A stretch of DNA of 64,000 nucleotides from contig NZ_WWEP01000035.1 in NCBI RefSeq assembly GCF_009848495.1, positions 1-64,000 of the forward strand, written 5' to 3'. The position numbers and the translations under genes are program-made. Under the pieces are notes generated by a model. That model ran no database searches, was not told where the DNA came from, and saw only the letters and a list, made by a program, of their open reading frames with translations. Shown piece by piece: positions 43,294-53,108 of this stretch (positions are counted from its first letter, which is position 1; each line of letters starts with the position of its first letter). The stretch comes from Flavobacterium sp. MK4S-17. Its GTDB lineage: Bacteria; Bacteroidota; Bacteroidia; Flavobacteriales; Flavobacteriaceae.

Positions 43294-45078
43294 ATGGCAT
43301 TATCACAAATACTTACTTCAAAAATTCAGGAAGCCTTGCAGGCTTTGTTCGGTATTACTGTTAATACTATAGAGTTACAGGCTACCCGACGCGAGTTTGA
43401 AGGTGATATAACCATGGTGCTGTTTCCTTTGCTAAAGCAGCTAAAAAGCAATCCTGCAGAACTTGGCAGTAAAATAGGGGAATATCTTACACAGCATACT
43501 GAAATAGCCGAAAAATTTAATGTTGTTTCGGGTTTCCTCAATATTGTTATTTCAGATGCTTATTATATCAGCTTGCTTAATGATATAAAAGGCGAGGAAA
43601 ATTTTGGCTTTACAGTTCCATCAACAAGTGGGAAAGCAGTTATGGTAGAATATGCCTCACCAAATACAAACAAGCCGCTGCACCTTGGCCATGTGCGTAA
43701 TGTACTATTGGGCTATTCGGTAGCACAGATATTGCAGGCTGCAGGGCAAAAGGTTTATAAAACCCAGGTGATTAACGACAGGGGAATACATATTTGTAAA
43801 AGTATGCTGGCCTATGAAAAGTTTGGCAAAGGTGAAACCCCGGAAACTGCCGGTATAAAAGGCGATAAACTGGTAGGGCATTATTATGTGGAATTTGATA
43901 AGGCATACAAGCAGCAGGTTGAGGAGCTAAAAGGCAAAGACCTGACTGAAGAAGAAGCCAAAAAACAAGCCCCGATACTACAGGAGGCACAGGAAATGCT
44001 TCGCAAGTGGGAAGCAGGAGATGCTGCTGTAGTTACCCTTTGGGAAAAAATGAATGGCTGGGTTTATAAGGGCTTTGATGAAACCTATAAAAATATTGGT
44101 GTTGATTTTGATAAAAATTACTACGAAAGCAATACTTACCTTTTAGGGAAGGATGTAGTGGAGCAGGGACTTAAACAGGGCGTTTTCTATAAAAAGGAGG
44201 ACGGTTCTGTATGGATAGACCTTACTGATGAAGGGCTGGATGAAAAACTGGTGCTTAGGAGTGATGGCACATCTGTTTATATTACACAGGATATAGGTAC
44301 TGCCATACAAAGGGTAAAAGATTTTCCTGATGTAGGGGGTATGGTATATACTGTGGGGAATGAACAGGATTACCACTTTAAAGTACTGTTCCTTATTTTA
44401 AAGAAACTTGGCTATAGCTGGGCCGAAAACCTTTATCACCTTTCTTATGGGATGGTTGACCTGCCAAGCGGGAAAATGAAAAGCCGTGAGGGTACTGTTG
44501 TGGATGCTGACGACCTAATGGATGAAATGGTTGTAACCGCCACCAGGATTTCAGAAGAACTGGGTAAGCTTGAGGGATATTCTGTCGAAGATAAGGCGCG
44601 CCTTTACAATATTATTGGCCTTGGTGCTTTAAAATACTATATATTAAAAGTTGACCCTAAAAAGCGTATACTGTTTAACCCTGAAGAATCGGTGGATTTT
44701 GCAGGTAATACCGGGCCGTTTATACAATATACCTATGCAAGGATACAGTCGCTTTTACGCAGGGCAGATTTTGACTATACCGTGCAAATATCTGCCACAG
44801 ATGTTTCCCTGCATGAAAAAGAAAAGGAACTGCTTAAGATTATAGCACAGTTTCCGGAGGTTATACAGAGTGCGGCACAAAACCACAGCCCGGCTCAAAT
44901 TGCCAATTATACCTATGAACTTGTTAAGGAATACAATTCCTTTTACCAAAGTGTATCGGTTTTAGGGGCAGAGGTAATGAAGGAAAAGATATTCAGGGTA
45001 CAGCTTTCCAAAAAAGTGGGAGAAACCATAAAGGCTGCATTCAGCCTGTTGGGTATAGGTGTGCCTGAAAGAATGTAA
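43294..45078 (+). CDS. argS: Arginyl-tRNA synthetase
   Basis: 594 residues from the ATG at 43294 (MALSQILTSKIQEAL). N-terminal additional domain, class I catalytic core with the HIGH-type motif HLGHVRN after SPNTNKPL, KMSKS replaced by the usual degenerate KMKSREG, and a C-terminal DALR anticodon-binding domain ending in GIGVPERM. It charges tRNA-Arg in the cytosol. Only 14 bp separate it from the SGNH hydrolase gene downstream and no terminator is visible between them, so the envelope genes may be cotranscribed with argS. Confidence 0.96.
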   Translation: MALSQILTSKIQEALQALFGITVNTIELQATRREFEGDITMVLFPLLKQLKSNPAELGSKIGEYLTQHTEIAEKFNVVSGFLNIVISDAYYISLLNDIKGEENFGFTVPSTSGKAVMVEYASPNTNKPLHLGHVRNVLLGYSVAQILQAAGQKVYKTQVINDRGIHICKSMLAYEKFGKGETPETAGIKGDKLVGHYYVEFDKAYKQQVEELKGKDLTEEEAKKQAPILQEAQEMLRKWEAGDAAVVTLWEKMNGWVYKGFDETYKNIGVDFDKNYYESNTYLLGKDVVEQGLKQGVFYKKEDGSVWIDLTDEGLDEKLVLRSDGTSVYITQDIGTAIQRVKDFPDVGGMVYTVGNEQDYHFKVLFLILKKLGYSWAENLYHLSYGMVDLPSGKMKSREGTVVDADDLMDEMVVTATRISEELGKLEGYSVEDKARLYNIIGLGALKYYILKVDPKKRILFNPEESVDFAGNTGPFIQYTYARIQSLLRRADFDYTVQISATDVSLHEKEKELLKIIAQFPEVIQSAAQNHSPAQIANYTYELVKEYNSFYQSVSVLGAEVMKEKIFRVQLSKKVGETIKAAFSLLGIGVPERM

Positions 45079-45092
45079 TAAACAGGATTTTT

Positions 45093-46565
45093 GTGAGCCA
45101 TAATAAGCCTTATTTTATACAGTCATTTACAATAGTTGTATTGTCTGTAATTGCATTTGTGGTATTCAGGCAGTTTTTGCCCCGCAAAATTTTTACGGAA
45201 AGCGCACCCACTACCAAAAATGTGGTAATCGACAGCCTTTTGCTTGAGGCGGTACAGGAAACTACCGACACTGTGGTGAGAAAAGGCAAGGACACTCTTA
45301 GCAATGCCAAAATTACCTTTAAAAAAGATAACGGCATACAGTTTCCGGCCGAGACTTTTGAAAATTACAAAGGCTACCAGCACTTAATATCTTTTTACGA
45401 GAAACTGCTTCAGCTTGAAAACAGGCAGCAGGGCAATGTGCGTATTGCCTATTTTGGTGACTCCATGACAGACGGCGATATGATTGTGAAAGATTTGCGG
45501 ACAAGCCTCCAGGATCGTTTTGGCGGAGAAGGTGTGGGCTTTGTAAATATCACTTCAGAATCGGCGGGTTCAAGGAGTACGCTCACACACCAGTTTTCGT
45601 CAAACTGGAAAACCCAGTCATATCTTAACATTAAGCATCCCAAAGTACCCTTTGGCGTAAACGGGCATGTATTTTTTACAAAGCATGATACTGTAAACCC
45701 GGTATGGGTAAAATACAGGGCTACTAACGGCAGGCATACAGCACAGCTTAATAACCCAACATTATATTACGGTAAGTCGGGCAATACACAGGCAAGTATA
45801 GCTGTTATTACAGGAGCAGATACCTTGTATAAAAAGCTGAACCCTGCCGAACAGCTTAATACACTTACTATAGCCAACGGAAACTTAAAGTCATTCCGGG
45901 CAGAATTTATTGCTGCCGATTCAATACCTTTTTACGGTTTTAATTTTGATGACGGCAAAGGCGTGCATGTAGATAATTTTTCCAATCGGGGTAATTCAGG
46001 GCTGCCTATTTCCATTTTTAATACAAGGCTGATGAAGGCTTTTAACCAAAAACTTGGTTATGACCTTATAATACTACATTACGGCACAAACGTACTTAAT
46101 TACGGTTCCTATAATTATTCGTGGTATGAAAAGCGCATGGCAAAGGTGGTTGACCATATAAGGGAATGTTTTCCGGGTACTGCCGTACTGATTATATCAA
46201 CTGCGGATAAATCTACCAAATATGAAATGGAGATGAAAACCGATTCGGCTGTTGTGCCTTTAACAGAAGCACAGAAAAGATATGCTGTGCAAACAGAGTC
46301 GGGTTTTGTTAACCTTTATATGCTAATGGGCGGCGATGGCTCTATGGTAAAATGGGTGGAAGAAGTACCCGCACTTGCTAATAAGGATTATACTCATTTT
46401 AATTTCCGGGGCTCCAAAAAAATAGCTGATTTTATTTATAACCAGTTAAATAATGGTTATGAGCAGTATAAAAAACTTAAAGGTTTTAAGCCTGCCAAGT
46501 CAAAACCGCAGCCGGTAAAAAAAGATTCGGTAATACATAATACAGATTCTACCCATGCGGAATAG
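45093..46565 (+). CDS. Membrane-anchored SGNH/GDSL hydrolase-like protein
   Basis: 490 residues, GTG start. One N-terminal transmembrane segment (about 10-28), a spacer, then an SGNH domain: block I YFGDSMTDGD with catalytic Ser124, a beta-rich insertion (about 200-300), a block with LHYGTNVLNYG, and a C-terminal block DYTHFNFRG giving the Asp/His pair. A basic Lys/Pro-rich tail ends the protein. Such proteins act as O-acetyltransferases or esterases on cell-surface polymers together with MBOAT proteins (AlgJ/AlgX, PatB, WssH-type systems). The last 11 bp overlap the next SGNH gene. Confidence 0.85.
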   Translation: MSHNKPYFIQSFTIVVLSVIAFVVFRQFLPRKIFTESAPTTKNVVIDSLLLEAVQETTDTVVRKGKDTLSNAKITFKKDNGIQFPAETFENYKGYQHLISFYEKLLQLENRQQGNVRIAYFGDSMTDGDMIVKDLRTSLQDRFGGEGVGFVNITSESAGSRSTLTHQFSSNWKTQSYLNIKHPKVPFGVNGHVFFTKHDTVNPVWVKYRATNGRHTAQLNNPTLYYGKSGNTQASIAVITGADTLYKKLNPAEQLNTLTIANGNLKSFRAEFIAADSIPFYGFNFDDGKGVHVDNFSNRGNSGLPISIFNTRLMKAFNQKLGYDLIILHYGTNVLNYGSYNYSWYEKRMAKVVDHIRECFPGTAVLIISTADKSTKYEMEMKTDSAVVPLTEAQKRYAVQTESGFVNLYMLMGGDGSMVKWVEEVPALANKDYTHFNFRGSKKIADFIYNQLNNGYEQYKKLKGFKPAKSKPQPVKKDSVIHNTDSTHAE

Positions 46566-47970
46566 TTTTTTAGCCCTGCTGCTTAGCCTTACTTTAACCA
46601 ACTGTTTTTCTCAAACCGACAGCACAGAAGTAGCTACGGACAGTATAATTATAGACTCTGTTGAAGTGGTGCCCGATAACATTATAACCAATACATCGGC
46701 ATTAAAGCTGCTCTTCGAAAAACTCAGCCTCCTTGAAGAGCAAAAGGCAGGAAAAGTAAATATTGTTCATATTGGCGACTCCCATATCCAGGCCGACCTG
46801 TTTAGCGGTACAATACGCAAAATGCTGCAGGAACATTTTGGAAATGCCGGCAGTGGCTTTAATTTTCCGCACAGGCTTGCAAAAACAAATGGCAGCGACT
46901 ATATAAGATACTCCTCCAATATTTCGTGGGACAGCAGGCGGAACATCTATCCGCCCGAACAGGGCATGCAGGTAGGGCTTAGCGGTATTGCACTGGTTAC
47001 CAAAGAAGATTTTATTATTGAGATGACCATTAGGGATACGGCTTATAATTTTAATACTATAAAGGTTATTACCCCGGGTGTAACACAGGATTTTGATATT
47101 GCCACAAGCTCCAAAACTATTGTGGTAGAATCAACAGTACCTAAAAAGATTTCCCACAAAATAAAAAGGGGCGAAGTGTTAGGCACTATTGCACGAAAAT
47201 ATGGCATTACCGTAACGCAGCTTAAAAATGCCAATGGTTTGCGTACTGATAATATCAGGGCAGGTAAAACATTATCTATCCCAACACAGGAAATGGAAAA
47301 AAAGGAAATAAAGCGTTCAGAATTTATTCCCCTGCCTTTGGCTGCTGATACTACCGAAAATTTTTATTACCATAGCGTAAAACGCATGGATAAAATATAC
47401 CTTTTGCCAAATAAGGATGCGAAGCAATATAATTTAAATGGGATAGTGCTGGAAAAAGATTCTCCCGGCGTTATATATCACAATATCGGAGTTAACGGCG
47501 CAAAGGCATCTGACTATAATAAGTATCCTTTGTTCTTTAAACAATTACCTGTTTTGCAGCCTGATATGGTGGTTGTTTCATTAGGGACAAATGAATCATT
47601 TGACAAACTTACTACGGAAGAGTACATGGTACAGCTGAATATATTTATTGATAATGTGCGCAGTGCTTGCCCCGATGCCTGTATTTTGGTAATGACACCG
47701 CCGCCTTCTTTATTTAAACGGAAATACCCAAATACTTTTGTAGCCGACTATGCAAAAAACATACTGATGCAGGAAACAGTAAAACATTATGCTTCGTGGG
47801 ATATGTTTACAGAGCTAGGGGGATTATTTGGTGTAAAGCGCAACGCTGCAAAGGGCTTAATGTCATCCGATAGGGTTCATTATTCAGTACAGGGATATCA
47901 GAAACAGGGAGAGATGTTTTCAGAAGCTTTTTTAAAAGCCTACCAGAATTTTAAAAACAACAGGGATTGA
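46555..47970 (+). CDS. SGNH/GDSL hydrolase-like protein with embedded LysM domain
   Basis: 471 residues with a signal peptide (about 1-19; a lipobox reading at Cys17 is possible but weak). Block I HIGDSHIQAD has Ser76, a later block reads VVSLGTNES, and the C-terminal SDRVHYSVQGY gives Asp/His. Between blocks I and III lies a LysM domain (about 200-245: HKIKRGEVLGTIARKYGITVTQLKNAN ends in LSIPTQ), which binds GlcNAc-containing glycans such as peptidoglycan. So the hydrolase core carries its own cell-wall-binding insertion. Middle of the SGNH-SGNH-MBOAT operon; its stop overlaps the MBOAT ATG (TGATG). Confidence 0.85.
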   Translation: MRNSFLALLLSLTLTNCFSQTDSTEVATDSIIIDSVEVVPDNIITNTSALKLLFEKLSLLEEQKAGKVNIVHIGDSHIQADLFSGTIRKMLQEHFGNAGSGFNFPHRLAKTNGSDYIRYSSNISWDSRRNIYPPEQGMQVGLSGIALVTKEDFIIEMTIRDTAYNFNTIKVITPGVTQDFDIATSSKTIVVESTVPKKISHKIKRGEVLGTIARKYGITVTQLKNANGLRTDNIRAGKTLSIPTQEMEKKEIKRSEFIPLPLAADTTENFYYHSVKRMDKIYLLPNKDAKQYNLNGIVLEKDSPGVIYHNIGVNGAKASDYNKYPLFFKQLPVLQPDMVVVSLGTNESFDKLTTEEYMVQLNIFIDNVRSACPDACILVMTPPPSLFKRKYPNTFVADYAKNILMQETVKHYASWDMFTELGGLFGVKRNAAKGLMSSDRVHYSVQGYQKQGEMFSEAFLKAYQNFKNNRD

Positions 47971-49637
47971 TGCAGTTTACAGATATATTGCCACACGTGG
48001 GCTGGCAGGATGTGCAGGAGTGGTTTACTTACAACCCTAAGAAGCCTCTGCTATTTAATACAGGGCTGTTTTTGGGACTGTTTATTGTGTTTTACGGTAT
48101 TTACCTGTTGCTTAGGAAAACATTTCATCTGCGTATTTTGTATGTGGTTTGCTTCTCTGTTTTCTTTTACTATAAATCCAGCGGAATGTATTTCCTGCTG
48201 CTGTTGTTTACTACAATAGTAGATTATACCTTAAGCTATTTTTTATACCGGGAAACAAGAGAGTTACAGCGGAAGTTATATGTTTGGTTTAGTGTAATAA
48301 TCAACCTTACTTTTTTAGGGTATTTTAAATATACTAATTTCCTTATAGGCAATTATAACGACCTTTTTGGTGGTAAATTCTCCTTTTATGATGTTATATT
48401 GCCGGTGGGTATATCATTTTATACCTTTCAGTCCATAAGCTATACTATAGAAATTTACCGTAAGGAAATAACGCCTGCAAAAAATTACCTTGATTATTTG
48501 TTTTTTGTTTCCTTTTTCCCCCAGCTTGTGGCAGGTCCTATAGTAAGGGCTAAAGATTTTATCCCGAAAATTTACGAGAAGCTGTCTATCACCAAACAGG
48601 ATGTAAATTATGGGCTTTTCCTTATTATTGGAGGGCTTATTAAAAAAACTGTTATTTCAGATTATATATCGGTAAATTTTGTTGACCGTGTTTTTGATTC
48701 GCCTAATAGCTATACAGCTTTTGAAAACCTTATGGCTTCCTATGGTTACACTATACAGATTTACTGTGACTTTTCAGGATATTCGGATATGGCTATCGGT
48801 ATTGCCCTGCTTTTAGGTTTTGAGCTTCCGCCTAACTTCCATACTCCCTATAAATCGGCAAGCATAACCGAATTCTGGCGCAGGTGGCACATATCCTTAT
48901 CAACATGGCTTAAGGACTTTCTATATATATCTGTTGGAGGGAATAGGCATGGCTCATTTGCCGGTTTCCTTTTTCCGGCTTTATTTTTCTTCGGGCTTAT
49001 AGTTTGGGGTATTCAATATTCAGGTACAAGCAACTGGCCTTTAATTATAGGGGTAAGTGCATTGCTGGTTTTTATACTCACCTTTATGCTGTCAAAAAAT
49101 AAAGAGAAAACCATGTACACCAATAGCAACCTGCTTACCACCATGCTGCTGGGTGGTTTGTGGCATGGGGCAAGCCTGCGGTTTATTGTGTGGGGTGCGC
49201 TGCACGGTATAGCACTTGCCGTGCATAAAATATTTATGGAATTTTTTCCCCCTAAAAAAGATGCAAAGAAAACAGCAGCAGGTGCTTTATGGCATTTTGT
49301 TTCGGTGGTGCTTACTTTTCATTTTGTAGCATTTTGCTGGATATTTTTCAGGGCAAAGGATTTTCCTACAGCTATGGATGTGTTGGATAATATTACCAAA
49401 GTAACCTTTAACCCGCAGCAGTGGCAAACTATAATTATGGGTTATAAAAATGTTTTTATGCTGATGTTTGCAGGCTATGTTTGGCATTTTTTACCTGAAA
49501 GCATAATAAATGCCATGAGGCAGGCTTTTAACAGGACGCCACTTGCAGGGAAAGCAGTTTTATTAGGTTTTGTTTACTGGCTTGTTTATGCGGCAGCTTC
49601 CGCAGGGCCACAGCCTTTTATTTACTTTCAGTTTTAA
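47970..49637 (+). CDS. MBOAT family membrane O-acyltransferase (AlgI/PatA-like)
   Basis: 555 residues from the ATG at 47970, which overlaps the upstream stop; an in-frame TTG one codon earlier is less likely. About 10-12 transmembrane helices. The MBOAT hallmarks are TEFWRRWHISLSTWLKDF and the catalytic His in GLWHGASLRFIVWGALHG. AlgI-type MBOATs pass acetyl groups from cytosolic acetyl-CoA across the inner membrane to SGNH partners, and the two upstream SGNH genes fit that role. It ends with a 4-bp overlap onto the convergent TonB-receptor gene. Confidence 0.94.
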   Translation: MQFTDILPHVGWQDVQEWFTYNPKKPLLFNTGLFLGLFIVFYGIYLLLRKTFHLRILYVVCFSVFFYYKSSGMYFLLLLFTTIVDYTLSYFLYRETRELQRKLYVWFSVIINLTFLGYFKYTNFLIGNYNDLFGGKFSFYDVILPVGISFYTFQSISYTIEIYRKEITPAKNYLDYLFFVSFFPQLVAGPIVRAKDFIPKIYEKLSITKQDVNYGLFLIIGGLIKKTVISDYISVNFVDRVFDSPNSYTAFENLMASYGYTIQIYCDFSGYSDMAIGIALLLGFELPPNFHTPYKSASITEFWRRWHISLSTWLKDFLYISVGGNRHGSFAGFLFPALFFFGLIVWGIQYSGTSNWPLIIGVSALLVFILTFMLSKNKEKTMYTNSNLLTTMLLGGLWHGASLRFIVWGALHGIALAVHKIFMEFFPPKKDAKKTAAGALWHFVSVVLTFHFVAFCWIFFRAKDFPTAMDVLDNITKVTFNPQQWQTIIMGYKNVFMLMFAGYVWHFLPESIINAMRQAFNRTPLAGKAVLLGFVYWLVYAAASAGPQPFIYFQF

Positions 49638-52174
49638 AAGCTAAATTTTATAAGTGCATTTGGTGTTCTTTCCAGTGCATAGGTATTTACCCTTTCTATA
49701 TTTTCTGTTTCAGGGTTAATACGGTAATAACGGTTAATAATATTTTGCCTGTTAAAAATATTAAGTATGGATAACCCTAACTGTAAATTATATTTTTCAG
49801 CTATCTGAAGGGTGTAGTTAGCAGAAAAATTAAACTGCATAAAACTCCCTATATGAAATGCATTGGGTTGGGAGTAGGATACTGCAGGGCTGCCGTTATT
49901 GCCATAAACAGGAAAGTTGCTTAAGGGTGCAGTATAGGGCCTGCCCGAAAACCACCTTGAGCCCAAAGCAAGCTCCAGTTTTTTCCATTCATAAACCACT
50001 GCTGAATTTATGGTATGTGCTATCTGGAAATTACTTGGAAAGCTGGAAGTGGGGAAATCTTTAAAATTATACCTGTTATTATTCCATGTATAGCCCAACC
50101 AGGCATAAAAATCTTGAAACTGTTTTTGTATTAAAAATTCTGTGCCATAAACGGTATAACTGCCGGTAGCCTGCAACCCTTCATGCTGATCCTGAAATGC
50201 CTGTCCGCCTGTAGTAATACCATTCACTTTTTTGTAAAAGTTATCAATAGTAATAAGCCAGCCACGGTTTTTATAGGTCGCCCCGATAGAAGCCTGTCTG
50301 CTCTTCTGTACAGGTATATCATTATTATTGGCAAGTGTCCATCTCCTTTTTTCTATGCCCAGAAAATCATTTTGCAGTTCTACCACCTGAGACAGGGATT
50401 GGCTTTTTTGTTCTGCCAACACTTCAATCTGCCAATTGCCATTTATGAGATAATTAGCCTGCAGGCGGGGTTCGGCATAAAACATATCAAACTGCGTTAT
50501 GTAATTAAAACGCATACCCAGCCTTGTGTATAAATTATTGCCATCTGTATGATATTCCATTTCCCCTGAAAGTGCATGTATATCTATATTTTCACTTATT
50601 TCAGTTGAAGCCGTTACTAAATTTGTTTCATCACGGTTATTAATAGAAGTAGTATTAAATTGGTAACTACTGTTTAGCTTTATAGTGCGGGTTAACGGAC
50701 TACTGAATGTAAAATTCAGCCCTGCATCAAAAATTTCATTGTGCTGCCGGGTTACCTGGTTTGACTCAATGGAGGCATTGGTAGCATCAACATTATAACG
50801 CGAGCCATACAAAGAGAGCCCTATGCTTTTATTATCATCCCAATTTTTATTCCATGCAATATTCCCTCCCAGTGTCTGCTGGTCAAGGCTGCTCAATTTG
50901 GTAACTACGTTGGTTTCTGTAATAGTGCCTTCGGTAAAGTCGAGGTTGTTGTTTATGCCAATAATATTAAAATATAACGTATTGCCCCCCTTAAATTTTT
51001 GATGAAACTGCCCCGTAAAATCATAAAAATAAAATTCCTTATCACTTTTATAGTTTACATCGGTACTGTTATTTAACTGGGTTACAACGGTATTTTGAAA
51101 AATACGCTGCGAATATTTATTATAAGTGGGAAAATCAAGTACATCAGTAAAGGAACGTCGGGCAGAAAGCTCAACACCTGTATTTTCTGAAAGTTTTATA
51201 TTGGTATAAGCATCAGCACTTATCATATTACTCCCTACACTTGCCGAAGTTTCACCTATTTCATTGGAACGCGAGGAAATATTCACCACGCTTGAAACAC
51301 TATCGCCATATAACGCGGGCGTACCGTTTTTATAAATTTTTATGCTGTGTCCCAGGTTAGGATTAAGTGCGGAAATCAACCCAAAAAAATGGCCTGTCTG
51401 GAAAAGGCGTATGCCATTCCATAAAAATAGGTTCTGGTCATGTGTGCCACCCCTTACGTTAATATTGGAAACCGTTTCATCTATACTGCCTATGCCCGGC
51501 AGCTGCTGCATTGCCAAAAGCACGTCGGGCTCGATAAGCCCCGGCAGTATCCCAAATTTTTTAGGCTGGATACTGAAACCGCCATCTTTAAGTTTGGAGA
51601 TTCCTTTGGCAAGATAGCGTTCTGTTACTATCTCATCCAGCATTAGTATGTCCAGTATTAAAACTATTTTCTGGCAGTCCGCTTCATTATAATCAGTAAC
51701 CACTTTAAGGGGCTGGTATCCCAAATGGTCAATATAAAGCGTATCCGGCAGGTTTTGGGGTAATTCAAAATAGCCATCGGTACCTGTTACAATTTTTTGT
51801 TGGTTTCGGTACTGTATTACGGCATTTTCAATAGGTTGTCCTATTTCATCAGTAAGGTAAGCGCAAAATATTTTTTTTTGCGGCAGCCTACCTGAAAAAA
51901 TTAAAATATTATTGCTGCTCTGTTTAAAGTTAAGGCCTGTGCGGTTGGTAATATACACCAGTTTGGCCTTAAGCGGCATGGTACCGGGCGGGGGGAATAT
52001 GCTGTGCCCAAATATATCTTCCTCAAGGTAGCTGAACTTAATTTTATGTTTTTCAGCAATATCAATCAGGATTTTTTTTAATTCAATACTTTTCTTTTCG
52101 TCCTGCCCTAAGCACTTGGGGACAATTAAAAAAAATAAAAGTATGCTTAAAATACATCCTGTGTTTAACCTCAT
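49634..52174 (-). CDS. TonB-dependent receptor with N-terminal STN signalling domain
   Basis: 846 residues. Signal peptide (cleavage near CLGQ), STN-type domain (about 24-95), carboxypeptidase-regulatory-like domain (about 105-175; LTDEIGQPIENAVIQYRN), plug (about 215-310; LQ LPGIGSIDETVSNINVRGG type segment) and the 22-strand barrel ending in FSF, the usual terminal aromatic. Its ATG overlaps the fecR stop by 4 bp. The STN domain and adjacent FecR/ECF genes indicate a trans-envelope signalling receptor of the FecA class. No SusD follows, so it is not a standard polysaccharide-utilisation pair; ligand unknown. Confidence 0.9.
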   Translation of the reverse strand: MRLNTGCILSILLFFLIVPKCLGQDEKKSIELKKILIDIAEKHKIKFSYLEEDIFGHSIFPPPGTMPLKAKLVYITNRTGLNFKQSSNNILIFSGRLPQKKIFCAYLTDEIGQPIENAVIQYRNQQKIVTGTDGYFELPQNLPDTLYIDHLGYQPLKVVTDYNEADCQKIVLILDILMLDEIVTERYLAKGISKLKDGGFSIQPKKFGILPGLIEPDVLLAMQQLPGIGSIDETVSNINVRGGTHDQNLFLWNGIRLFQTGHFFGLISALNPNLGHSIKIYKNGTPALYGDSVSSVVNISSRSNEIGETSASVGSNMISADAYTNIKLSENTGVELSARRSFTDVLDFPTYNKYSQRIFQNTVVTQLNNSTDVNYKSDKEFYFYDFTGQFHQKFKGGNTLYFNIIGINNNLDFTEGTITETNVVTKLSSLDQQTLGGNIAWNKNWDDNKSIGLSLYGSRYNVDATNASIESNQVTRQHNEIFDAGLNFTFSSPLTRTIKLNSSYQFNTTSINNRDETNLVTASTEISENIDIHALSGEMEYHTDGNNLYTRLGMRFNYITQFDMFYAEPRLQANYLINGNWQIEVLAEQKSQSLSQVVELQNDFLGIEKRRWTLANNNDIPVQKSRQASIGATYKNRGWLITIDNFYKKVNGITTGGQAFQDQHEGLQATGSYTVYGTEFLIQKQFQDFYAWLGYTWNNNRYNFKDFPTSSFPSNFQIAHTINSAVVYEWKKLELALGSRWFSGRPYTAPLSNFPVYGNNGSPAVSYSQPNAFHIGSFMQFNFSANYTLQIAEKYNLQLGLSILNIFNRQNIINRYYRINPETENIERVNTYALERTPNALIKFSF

Positions 52175-53064
52175 TCAGCAGACAGTATAATTTTATTACC
52201 TGCCCTTTCAGATTTTAAGTGATATACAGTTTTTACAATATCAAGGGCAGTGTTAAGGTCATTGGTGGGAATAGTCCCCGTAAAACGCTTAACCGGTACT
52301 AAAGGTATGGAAATTTCCACATTATACTGCCTTTCAATTTCTTTAGTTATGCCCTCCAGAGTTTCTTTATAAAACTCCGCTTCATTATTAATCCATCCCG
52401 GATTGTTGTTTTCTATATTTATGGTGGCTACAGCGCCTTTGCCATGTTCAATTATAATGCTTTTACCCGGCAGCAATAAAATGCTCTTGCCAGTATAGGA
52501 AACCTTAACTTTGCCTTCAAAACAGGAAACTTCCAGGCGGTTGCCACGCTCCTTAACATTAAACTGTGTGCCTACCACTGTAATAGTGCCTAAATCGGTT
52601 ATAACATCAAAAGTTTTTCCTTTGGCTACTTTAAAAAAAGCTTCACCATCCAGTTCAATTTCGCGATTATTCTGCCAGTTCCATTTCCTGTATTCCACTT
52701 CGGTTCCTGAATTAAGCACAACCTGTGAATCATCAGGTAATAAAAATTCCGATCGGCTTGCATGGGCAGTGGTTACGGTAGTGGTATGCGTTGCATAAAA
52801 AAACATAGTTAAGCCCAATGTAATAACAAGCACTGCAGCTATTCTTGCCACCCACGGATTTAATTTTCTTATACGGCGCTTGTTTCTCTGCTTTTCTATG
52901 CGGTTGTAAAGCAAGTCCATATCTCCCTTAGGAGCTGTTAGCTGTGCAGAATATTCTTTTATTTTGCTGTATGTTTCAAAGCCGGGTGAAGCCATAAACT
53001 CCCTCAGTTCATTTTCATCCATTTCTCCGTTAAGCCACCTGGCAAGTGTAACATCATCTTTCAT
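52171..53064 (-). CDS. FecR family anti-sigma regulator
   Basis: 297 residues: short cytoplasmic N-terminal domain (DVTLARWLNGEMDENELREF), one transmembrane helix (about 74-94) and a periplasmic FecR domain (about 105-200; SEFLLPDDSQVVLNSGTEVEY, FFKVAKG, GTQFNVKERG), followed by a C-terminal DUF4974/secretin-like segment (about 225-297). It would hold the ECF sigma factor inactive until the receptor signals. Located 44 bp downstream of the sigma gene and coupled to the receptor gene. Confidence 0.92.
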   Translation of the reverse strand: MKDDVTLARWLNGEMDENELREFMASPGFETYSKIKEYSAQLTAPKGDMDLLYNRIEKQRNKRRIRKLNPWVARIAAVLVITLGLTMFFYATHTTTVTTAHASRSEFLLPDDSQVVLNSGTEVEYRKWNWQNNREIELDGEAFFKVAKGKTFDVITDLGTITVVGTQFNVKERGNRLEVSCFEGKVKVSYTGKSILLLPGKSIIIEHGKGAVATINIENNNPGWINNEAEFYKETLEGITKEIERQYNVEISIPLVPVKRFTGTIPTNDLNTALDIVKTVYHLKSERAGNKIILSAE

Positions 53065-53108
53065 CTCAATATTCCTTTTTTGCTTAAACAGTTATAGTAT
53101 AAAAATCC

